This document shows, one piece after another, positions 1-6,324 of a stretch of DNA of 6,324 nucleotides (position 1 is the stretch's first letter; each line of letters opens with the position of its first letter). The position numbers and the translations under genes were made by a program. Origin of the DNA: Gemmatimonadales bacterium (lineage in GTDB: Bacteria > Gemmatimonadota > Gemmatimonadetes > Gemmatimonadales > GWC2-71-9); assembly GCA_013816685.1 (NCBI GenBank), contig JACDDX010000101.1:1-6324 (forward strand), written 5' to 3'. The notes below the pieces were generated by a model that was not told the DNA's origin, did not search any database, and was given only the letters and a program-made list of their open reading frames with translations.

Positions 1-918
1 CAGCTCCGCGTCACGGCGCGCCTCGGCCAGCAGCTCGGCGCCGATCAGCCGGTCATGTACGACGACGTCGGCCGCGCGGAGCAGCTCCAGCCCGCGCGCC
101 GTGATGAGCCCGGGATCGCCGGGCCCGCCGCCGACGAGATGTACGGTGCCCGGTGTCGGTGTGGTCGGCGTGACCGGGCCGCGGCGCCGGAACTTCGGTG
201 CCGGCGGCGGCGTGTTCCGCCGGGCGAGATCGACGACCAGCTCCTCGATTCCGGGCAGGGTGCCGACGGCGGCGTCGATCACGACGCGCCGGCCGGCTGT
301 CCGCTGCGGCACGTCCTCCAGGGCGTGATTCCCGCCTCCGATCAGGAACGGAATCACCAGCACCAGCTCGTGCCGCGTGGCCGCGAGCGCGGCCTCGACC
401 GACGGCTCGTCGTCGAGAAAGCCGTACACAATCTGGCTGGCGACGCGGCGGCGCTCGAGCGTCTCGGCCAGCGCGAGCGTCGCGGCCCGGCTCTCGGCAT
501 GGCGCGGCGTGCCGTGGCCGACCAGCAGGACCGACACCTCGGCACGGGAGCCGCCCTCGCGCCCCAGCACTTCGGTGACCCGGCGCGCCACCAGCGGCGC
601 GATGCCGAGGTGGGTGCCGACCGGCGGACTCTGCCGGAGCCGCAGCTCGGCGAACCGGCGGTTGCGCGCCAGTGCCTCGGGCAGCACCGTGTCACTGTAG
701 TGCCCCGTGCTGGTGAAGAGGGGCACCACGGTGATCTGCTCGGCGGTCATCTCGTCGAGTACGGTGTCAAACCCGGGCTCTCCATGATGGAAGGCGACCG
801 CGACTTCGTCGAAGAGCCGCCGGACACGGATCGATTCGGCCAGCCGGCGGATCTGGGCATTGGCTCCGGCTTCGCGCCGGGAGCCGTGCGCCGCGATCAC
901 CAGCGCCTGCGCGCTCAC
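1..918 (-). CDS. CbiX/SirB-type sirohydrochlorin chelatase fused to uroporphyrinogen-III C-methyltransferase (3' end cut by window)
   Basis: The 306 visible residues hold two activities of siroheme synthesis in one cytoplasmic protein. Residues 1-105 and about 125-225 are two CbiX-like halves. The first has the AAHGSR motif (His11) and TGHYSDTVLP (His73). The second has VGHGTPRH (His135) and FLIGGGNHALEDVP (His198). These are the paired histidines that bind metal in this family. A Pro/Thr/Arg-rich linker (about 235-256) leads into VHLVGGGPGDPGLITARG, the SAM-binding N-terminus of a CobA/SUMT methyltransferase, which continues past base 1. SUMT makes precorrin-2 from uroporphyrinogen III, and the chelatase inserts iron into sirohydrochlorin. 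The precorrin-2 oxidation step is not seen here and may lie further on. Start GTG at 918 overlaps the cysI stop (GTGA), which suggests translational coupling. The product is the cofactor of the neighbouring CysI. Domain calls are firm. Iron, rather than cobalt, as the metal is inferred from context. Confidence 0.9.
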   Translation of the reverse strand, partial: MSAQALVIAAHGSRREAGANAQIRRLAESIRVRRLFDEVAVAFHHGEPGFDTVLDEMTAEQITVVPLFTSTGHYSDTVLPEALARNRRFAELRLRQSPPVGTHLGIAPLVARRVTEVLGREGGSRAEVSVLLVGHGTPRHAESRAATLALAETLERRRVASQIVYGFLDDEPSVEAALAATRHELVLVIPFLIGGGNHALEDVPQRTAGRRVVIDAAVGTLPGIEELVVDLARRNTPPPAPKFRRRGPVTPTTPTPGTVHLVGGGPGDPGLITARGLELLRAADVVVHDRLIGAELLAEARRDAEL

Positions 919-2666
919 TGGAGCACCCCCATCGGCACTCGCTCGGCGGTGGGTTCTTCCCGCCCGGTCAGCGCCGCCCGGCGCGCGCGGATCCCCATGA
1001 GCCGCTGGTAGAAATCGCCCAGGCCCTCGCCGTCGTGCCGCTCGGCGGCCCAACGCGCGAGGAGCGGGCGTAGCGCGGGCAGCAGCTCCTCGGTCGTCAC
1101 GTCGGCCCGGTAGAGATCGACCAGCCGGTCACCGGCCAGGCCGCCGCCGACGTACACGTTATAGAGGTTGAGCGACCGGCCGACGAACGCGAGGTCGGCG
1201 GTGTACGGCCGAGCGCAGCCGTTGGGGCAGCCAGTCATGCGGATGGTAAGCGGCGCGTTGCGGACGCCCAGCGATTCGAGTTCGGCCTCGAACCGGTTGA
1301 GCACCTCGGGGATGACGCGCTCGGACTCCGCCACGGCGAGCCCGCAGGTCGGGAGTGCGGGGCAGGCCATCGAGAAACGCCGCGCGGCCGAGAGCTCGGT
1401 GGCCGGGGCGGTGCCGTGGTCGCGGAGGATCTGCTCGACCGCGTCGAGCGACGCTGCGTCGAGATCGGTGAGCAGCAGGTTCTGCTGCGCGGAGAGCCGG
1501 ATGCCGGGCCGGAAGCGGGCGACGATCTCGTGCAGCGCGGTCTTGAGCCGGCTGCCGTCCTGGTCGGCGATCCGCCCGCTCTGGATGAAGACGCCGTAGA
1601 ACCAGCGCCCGTCGGCCTGGCGATGGCGGCCCAGATGATCGTGGAACGGCAGTGGCGGCAGCGGAACCGGCGGCAGCACGTCGAACGTCGCGCGCCGGAC
1701 GAACTCGTCGCGGAACTTCGGCATTCCCCACTCGGCGATGAGGTACTTGAGACGCGCGTGGCGGCGGTCGGCGCGCTCGCCGTGATCGCGGAAGATCGCG
1801 GCGACGAGGCGTACCGACTCGACGGCGTGCTCGGTGGCCACGAACCCCAGCGGCTCCGCCAGCGCGGCCATGGTGTCGCCCTTGTTGTGAGTCATGCCCA
1901 GCCCGCCGCCCACCAGCAGGTTGAAGCCGCGGATGCGGCCCTGCTCCACTATGGCGAGCAGTCCCACGTCCTGCGCGTGGATGTCGACGCAGTTGTCGAC
2001 CGAGAGTCCGACCGCGCTCTTGAACTTCCGCGGCAGGTACTGGCTGCCGTAGAACGGCTCTTCGGCCTGGCTGGAGGCCACCTTCTCGCCATCGAGCCAG
2101 AGCTCGTGGTAGGCCTTGGACGCGGGCCGCAGCTCGAGCGCGACCGCGTCGGCCACCGCACGGACGGCGGCGTGGTCGGCATCGGCCAGCGGTGCGGCGC
2201 AGCCCATGACGTTGCGCTGGACATCGCCGCAGGCGGAGATGGTGGTGAGCAGCTCCTCGTTGACCTCGGCGATGGCGGCCTTGAGGTCGCCCTTGAGGAT
2301 GCCGTGGAACTGGAAGCCCTGCCGGGTGGTGACCCGGAGGGTGCCGTTGGCGTGGCGGTCGGCGATGGACTCGAGCGCCAGGTACTGGTCCGCGTCGAGG
2401 GCGCCGGCCGGGATCGCGACGCGGACCATGAAGGAGTACGCCTTTTCCAGACCCGCGGTCTCGCGTTGCCGCCGAGTGTCGCGGTCGTCCTGCTGGTAGG
2501 TGCCGTGGAACTTGAGCAGCTGCACGTCGTCGTGCGAAAAGTGACTGCGGTCGGAGGCCAGCACCTCGCCGATCGTGCCGCGAAGCTGGCGGCCGCGCCG
2601 CTTGGCGACCTCGACCTTGGATTCTGGCTTCTGCGCCCTGGAGGGCGCCGCCGGCTGCTCGGACAT
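915..2666 (-). CDS. cysI: Assimilatory sulfite reductase hemoprotein (siroheme, [4Fe-4S])
   Basis: Reduces sulfite to sulfide by six electrons in the cytoplasm, the last step of sulfate assimilation. The protein is 583 residues, close to the 570 of E. coli CysI, and looks colinear with it. Visible family motifs: FHGTYQQDDRD (53-63), TRQGFQFHGILK (114-125), RNVMG (151-155), LPRKFKS (211-217, the Lys pair near siroheme) and GFNLLVGGGLG (247-257). The cluster ligands are C435-x5-C441 and C480-x3-C484 (TGCPNGC). The start is ATG at 2666, whose A is shared with the cysH stop (TGATG) and which follows a purine-rich GAGAGGAAGG at 2680-2671. An in-frame extension to 2801 would only add sequence from inside cysH. 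No flavoprotein CysJ is in view, so the electron donor (NADPH-CysJ or ferredoxin) cannot be decided. The next gene supplies siroheme. Confidence 0.95.
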   Translation of the reverse strand: MSEQPAAPSRAQKPESKVEVAKRRGRQLRGTIGEVLASDRSHFSHDDVQLLKFHGTYQQDDRDTRRQRETAGLEKAYSFMVRVAIPAGALDADQYLALESIADRHANGTLRVTTRQGFQFHGILKGDLKAAIAEVNEELLTTISACGDVQRNVMGCAAPLADADHAAVRAVADAVALELRPASKAYHELWLDGEKVASSQAEEPFYGSQYLPRKFKSAVGLSVDNCVDIHAQDVGLLAIVEQGRIRGFNLLVGGGLGMTHNKGDTMAALAEPLGFVATEHAVESVRLVAAIFRDHGERADRRHARLKYLIAEWGMPKFRDEFVRRATFDVLPPVPLPPLPFHDHLGRHRQADGRWFYGVFIQSGRIADQDGSRLKTALHEIVARFRPGIRLSAQQNLLLTDLDAASLDAVEQILRDHGTAPATELSAARRFSMACPALPTCGLAVAESERVIPEVLNRFEAELESLGVRNAPLTIRMTGCPNGCARPYTADLAFVGRSLNLYNVYVGGGLAGDRLVDLYRADVTTEELLPALRPLLARWAAERHDGEGLGDFYQRLMGIRARRAALTGREEPTAERVPMGVLQ

Positions 2667-3400
2667 CAGACCTTCCTCTCGATCGTTCCCTGCGCCGTGT
2701 AATGAAGTCCGCACTCTGTCTTCGACGTTCCCGACCAGCGGCCTGCCCGCGAGTACTCGCCGGGAACCGAGCCGGCCACGGGTGCGGTGCAGTGCGTGCA
2801 CCCGACCGTGGGGTAGCCCCGCTCGTGCAGCGGGTTGTACGGCACGCCGTGGCGCTGCACGTAGTCCCAGACCCTAGCGCGGTCCCAGCTCGCGAGCGGG
2901 CTCACCTTGAGCACCTGGTACTGCCAGTCCCACGTGACCACGGGCAGCGCTGACCGCGATGGCGACTGGATCCGCATCAGCCCGGTGAGCCACACGTCCG
3001 CGCCCGCCAGCGCGCTCTGCATCGGCTCGACCTTCCGGATGGCGCAGCAGCGATCGGGATCGTGCCGCCAGAGCTCGGCGCCGTACTGCTCGGCCTGGGC
3101 CTCCGGTTCGAGCGTTGTCCCCCGATTCACGAACGCGAGGTGCGGATAGCGCGCCGCCATCCGGTCGCGGAGCGCGTACGTCTCCGGGAACAGAAACATC
3201 GTGTCCAGATACACCACGTCGAGCGGGACGCCGTGGCCCGCCACCATGTCGATCAGCGCGCACCCTTCCATCCCGAACGAGGTGGTCAGCACCATCCGCT
3301 GGTGCCGGAAGCGCTCGAGCGCCCAGGCGACCAGCCGGGGCGGCGCCGCCGATTCCCATGCGGCGTCCGGCTGTGCCGGGTCGATCCAGGGTGATGCCAC
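2666..3400 (-). CDS. cysH: Phosphoadenylyl/adenylyl-sulfate reductase, iron-sulfur type
   Basis: Reduces activated sulfate (APS or PAPS) to sulfite using thioredoxin or glutaredoxin. The 244-residue protein has the modified P-loop TTSFGMEG (39-46), VVYLDTMFLFPET (62-74), RCCAIRKVEP (117-126), TGLMRIQSPSR (139-149), CTHC (201-204) and the C-terminal KTECGLH (227-233) with catalytic Cys230. The pairs Cys118-Cys119 and Cys201/Cys204 are the [4Fe-4S] ligands typical of the APS-using bacterial branch, so APS is the more likely substrate, though PAPS is not excluded. The start is GTG at 3400, because GGAGG (3415-3411) lies 10 bases upstream and the open frame further up crosses the leader terminator. 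It is the first gene of the cys operon, downstream of an apparent cysteine attenuator. Its stop overlaps the cysI start. Confidence 0.93.
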   Translation of the reverse strand: MASPWIDPAQPDAAWESAAPPRLVAWALERFRHQRMVLTTSFGMEGCALIDMVAGHGVPLDVVYLDTMFLFPETYALRDRMAARYPHLAFVNRGTTLEPEAQAEQYGAELWRHDPDRCCAIRKVEPMQSALAGADVWLTGLMRIQSPSRSALPVVTWDWQYQVLKVSPLASWDRARVWDYVQRHGVPYNPLHERGYPTVGCTHCTAPVAGSVPGEYSRAGRWSGTSKTECGLHYTAQGTIERKV

Positions 3401-3408
3401 GTGCCGTG

Positions 3409-3415
3409 CACCTCC
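3409..3415 (-). promoter_or_regulatory. Ribosome binding site of cysH
   Basis: GGAGGTG lies just after the T-rich tract of the attenuator and 10 bases (counted from GGAGG) before the GTG start at 3400. It decides the cysH start. All seven bases are perfectly complementary to CACCTCC in the loop and 3' arm of the terminator hairpin (3448-3442), so the leader could also influence translation. Confidence 0.7.
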
Positions 3416-3421
3416 GACTCC

Positions 3422-3459
3422 CACAAACACAAAGGCCCGCAGGAGGTGACCTGCGGGCC
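3422..3459 (-). terminator. Intrinsic terminator (attenuator) in the cys leader
   Basis: On the minus strand, GGCCCGCAGG (3459-3450), a six-base loop TCACCT, and CCTGCGGGCC (3443-3434) form a perfect 10-bp GC-rich stem. It is followed at once by a T-rich tract (TTTGTGTTTGT, 3433-3423). It stands between promoter and first gene, so it can only serve as a conditional terminator for the cys operon. The 5' arm can alternatively pair with the strand around the leader stop codon. Confidence 0.85.
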
Positions 3460-3489
3460 GGATACCACTACGTGGTAAAACGCGCGCCG

Positions 3490-3591
3490 CTAGGTCGTGC
3501 CGCTCAGAACCGGCATGGCCATACAACAACACGCGAGGACCTCGGGGCGTGTGTTGCGGGCGGCAAGCATAAAGTACAACGCGTCTCGCAT
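3490..3591 (-). CDS. Cys-rich leader peptide of the cys operon
   Basis: A 33-residue open frame runs from ATG at 3591 to TAG at 3492-3490. Its centre reads LACCCMAMPV, with codons 21-23 (3531-3523) all TGT, although cysH, cysI and thiC use TGC for every cysteine. The peptide probably has no function of its own; its translation would sense charged tRNA-Cys. No Shine-Dalgarno sequence precedes the ATG. The predicted transcription start falls on the A of the ATG, so translation may be leaderless. A second in-frame ATG at codon 8 (3570) is an alternative start that keeps the Cys run. The stop codon lies inside the antiterminator strand, as an attenuator needs. Too short to be judged by coding statistics; support comes from the layout. 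Confidence 0.75.
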   Translation of the reverse strand: MRDALYFMLAARNTRPEVLACCCMAMPVLSGTT

Positions 3592-3597
3592 GCTTAT

Positions 3598-3626
3598 ACG
3601 CTACGGGCGAATTGAGCTGTTGTCAA
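3598..3626 (-). promoter_or_regulatory. Sigma-70-type promoter of the cys operon
   Basis: Minus-strand TTGACA (3626-3621) is a perfect -35 box. A 17-base spacer leads to TAGCGT (3603-3598), which keeps the three most important -10 positions (TA and final T). The start seven bases on is base 3591, the A of the leader peptide ATG. The promoter lies in the last codons of the receiver gene, and the first three bases of the -10 box are that gene's TAG stop. TATAAG at 3598-3593 is a better -10 by sequence but would need a 22-base spacer. Confidence 0.6.
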
Positions 3627-4065
3627 CCCGAGCGGCAGGTGCGTTCGATGGCGCGATGCTGCCGGCGATGCCACCGATGCCCGCTCTCCGGGCCAGGAGT
3701 GCGTGGATCTGGTCTAACAGAACGTCCGGCGTGAACGGCGCGCGCACCGTGTGGACGTCTGGAGGAAGCGGCTCGTCGATCGTGTCGCCGGTCGCGATGT
3801 GCAGAATCGGCATGGCGGGCTTCTGCAGCCTGACCTGGCGGATGAGCCATGGGGCCTTGTGTCCGCCAATGCGGGTGTTGGTGATCAGCAGGTCGATCCC
3901 GGGGATCAGCGTCGCCAGCTCTCGGGCAGCTTCCCCGTCGTAGGCGGCGAAGACGCAGTGGCCGGCCTCGCGGAGTCCAATGACGATGGCGGCGAGCACC
4001 ATGGGATCGTCGTCGGTGACGACGATGCGGAGGGCACCGGTGGAGCTGAGCGCGGAGCGATGCAC
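3601..4065 (-). CDS. Stand-alone receiver-domain protein with degenerate phosphorylation site
   Basis: A 154-residue protein made of one CheY-like receiver domain (about residues 11-126) plus a low-complexity Ala/Gly/Pro tail (about 128-154) and no output domain. The acidic pocket is kept in VTDDDP (Asp18-20). The strand that normally carries the phosphoacceptor reads DLLITNTRIGG, with Asn63 where Asp is expected. The usual KPF motif reads APF (109-111), so the conserved Lys is Ala109. It is therefore unlikely to work by ordinary Asp phosphorylation and may act as a constitutive or protein-binding pseudo-receiver. Start GTG at 4065 follows GAGG by seven bases, and an in-frame TGA lies just upstream. 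It is divergent from thiC and directly upstream of the cys operon on the same strand. No terminator separates them, so read-through into the cys leader is possible. Partner and role are unknown. Confidence 0.8.
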   Translation of the reverse strand: MHRSALSSTGALRIVVTDDDPMVLAAIVIGLREAGHCVFAAYDGEAARELATLIPGIDLLITNTRIGGHKAPWLIRQVRLQKPAMPILHIATGDTIDEPLPPDVHTVRAPFTPDVLLDQIHALLARRAGIGGIAGSIAPSNAPAARVDNSSIRP

Positions 4066-4165
4066 TTCTGAACCTCATGGCGCCGGGGAAAACCTCCGGG
4101 AGCGGCAGGGAAGCAGTGGCACGGAAGAGTACCCCGCAGTACGCCGGGGCGATACCTGCAATCCG

Positions 4166-4171
4166 ATTGTA
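4166..4171 (-). promoter_or_regulatory. Possible -10 box for the receiver gene
   Basis: Minus-strand TACAAT (4171-4166) matches the -10 consensus at five of six positions and would give a 5' leader of about 95 bases before the GTG at 4065. No good -35 box stands 16-18 bases upstream (GGCAAC at 17), so this is tentative. The rest of 4066-4189 holds only a weak 5-bp hairpin (4132-4149). Confidence 0.3.
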
Positions 4172-4189
4172 GAATCGCAGCCAGGCGCG

Positions 4190-4219
4190 TTGCCGGTTGC
4201 CCGCCGCCGCGTGTAAGGT
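4190..4219 (+). promoter_or_regulatory. Promoter of thiC
   Basis: TTGCCG (4190-4195), an 18-base spacer and TAAGGT (4214-4219) form a fair sigma-70-type promoter. The expected start, about 4226, falls at the first paired bases of the TPP riboswitch, which supports the call. The boxes themselves are only moderate matches. Confidence 0.45.
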
Positions 4220-4224
4220 TCGCA

Positions 4225-4317
4225 TGCCGCCAGGGGCATCCCAGTGACAAATCGGTCTCGGGATTGAGAAGACCCTCGGAACCTGATCCGGCTGATACCG
4301 GCGAAGGGAGCGCGGCA
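4225..4317 (+). promoter_or_regulatory. TPP riboswitch (THI box) upstream of thiC
   Basis: Binds thiamine pyrophosphate and represses thiC. The conserved core is easy to read: TTGAGA (4264-4269, the CUGAGA element), ACCC (4272-4275), GAACCTGATC (4279-4288), CCGG-CTGATA-CCGG (4288-4301, P5) and GAAGGGA (4303-4309). Closing stems fit: P1 TGCCGC (4225-4230) with GCGGCA (4312-4317), P2 AGGG (4232-4235) with CCCT (4273-4276), P3 ATCCC (4238-4242) with GGGAT (4260-4264). Only 19 bases separate P1 from the start codon and no terminator hairpin is seen, so control is probably at translation initiation through AGGAG (4326-4330). Confidence 0.95.
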
Positions 4318-4325
4318 CCGACTTC

Positions 4326-4330
4326 AGGAG
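4326..4330 (+). promoter_or_regulatory. Ribosome binding site of thiC
   Basis: AGGAG lies six bases before the ATG at 4337 and eight bases after the 3' strand of riboswitch P1. It fixes the thiC start and is the likely target of the riboswitch. Confidence 0.75.
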
Positions 4331-4336
4331 CACCCC

Positions 4337-6025
<1,689 letters not shown>

Positions 6026-6324
6026 CACCCACGAGTTCCGCAAGGCACTCAGCGGATATCTCGTCCTTCCGTAGCCGGAGGACCGTGATGCCCAGGCGCC
6101 CGATCACGTGGGTCCGGTAGCGATCGCGGCAGGCGATGTCGTGTCGCAGGTGGATGGGGCCGTCCACCTCGATCACCAGGCGCAGCTCCGGGCAGTAAAA
6201 GTCCACGATGAACCCGCGGATGACGTGCTGGCGGCGGAACTTGAAGCCGAGACAGCGGCGGTCGCGGAGGCAGTCCCTGGCGAGCGCTTCGGCCGGAGTC
6301 TGGCGCTGTCGGAGCGCTCTTGCC

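Larger units (their letters stand above)
3422..3591 (-). promoter_or_regulatory. Cysteine-responsive transcription attenuator leader
   Basis: A leader peptide with three Cys codons is followed by mutually exclusive RNA stems. Segment 1 (CCGAGGTC, 3545-3538) can pair with segment 2 (GACCTAGCGG, 3496-3487): eight pairs with a two-base bulge. Segment 2 can instead pair with segment 3 (CCGCAGGT, 3456-3449): eight pairs with one bulged A, enclosing a 6-bp hairpin TACCAC-GTA-GTGGTA (3477-3463). Segment 3 is also the 5' arm of the terminator. Segment 1 ends six bases before the Cys codons, so a ribosome stalled there would mask it and leave segment 2 free to form the antiterminator. A ribosome that reaches the stop codon sits on segment 2 and favours the terminator. 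The pairings are read directly from the sequence. The switching is inferred from classical trp/his-type attenuation. Confidence 0.75.

Noticed and set aside
55..1011. A 318-residue plus-strand open frame
   Set aside because: Antisense shadow of the chelatase-methyltransferase fusion and the end of cysI; the minus-strand reading has clear motifs.
1416..2702. A 428-residue open frame on the plus strand
   Set aside because: It is the antisense shadow of cysI, with no recognisable domain; cysI has full family motifs over the same span.
3441..3449. A perfect Shine-Dalgarno-like AGGAGGTGA on the plus strand
   Set aside because: No plausible plus-strand gene starts after it; it is the complement of the terminator loop on the transcribed strand.
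3434..3477. T-box-like string GTAGTGGTATCC before a terminator
   Set aside because: No specifier loop or stem I fits in the short leader, and the leader peptide with a Cys run explains the antiterminator without a T-box.
3401..3532. N-terminal extension of CysH up to an ATG at 3532
   Set aside because: It would translate the Cys codons out of frame and the terminator hairpin, and adds residues unlike the family. The GTG at 3400 with its own RBS is better.
3623..4333. A 236-residue minus-strand open frame across the riboswitch
   Set aside because: It runs through the antisense of the TPP riboswitch and out of frame over the receiver gene; Arg/His-rich shadow composition.

Overview
The window is GC-rich bacterial DNA (roughly two thirds G+C by eye) with tightly packed genes and almost exclusive use of TGC for cysteine. 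No taxonomic marker is present. The gene styles (sulfate-assimilation operon, lone receiver protein, TPP-controlled thiC, DUF559 endonuclease) would fit a soil or environmental phylum such as Gemmatimonadota, but this is a weak guess.

Left two thirds, minus strand (3626 down to 1): an assimilatory sulfur operon read right to left. A promoter at 3598-3626 drives a short leader with a 33-residue leader peptide (3591-3490) that carries three consecutive cysteine codons, then a strong intrinsic terminator (3459-3422). After it come cysH (APS/PAPS reductase, 3400-2666), cysI (siroheme sulfite reductase, 2666-915) and a fusion of a CbiX/SirB-type chelatase with a uroporphyrinogen-III methyltransferase (918 to beyond base 1). 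The last gene makes siroheme, the cofactor of CysI. The stop and start codons overlap at both gene junctions, so the three genes are probably translationally coupled.

The main discovery candidate is the cys leader. It contains all the parts of a trp-style attenuator: a leader peptide with Cys-Cys-Cys, a protector strand just before the Cys codons, an antiterminator strand that spans the leader stop codon, and a terminator whose 5' arm can pair with that strand. This predicts that scarcity of charged tRNA-Cys switches on sulfate reduction. The leader peptide also appears to be leaderless, because its AUG falls at the predicted transcription start.

Middle (3601-4224): a lone receiver-domain protein on the minus strand lacks the phosphoacceptor Asp and the conserved Lys. 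Its last codons contain the cys promoter. A divergent promoter region separates it from thiC.

Right third, plus strand (4190-6025): promoter, TPP riboswitch and thiC, the pyrimidine branch of thiamine synthesis. A DUF559-family endonuclease-like gene enters from the right edge on the minus strand and overlaps the 3' end of thiC tail to tail by 95 bases.

No tRNA, rRNA, mobile element, CRISPR array or long repeat was seen.
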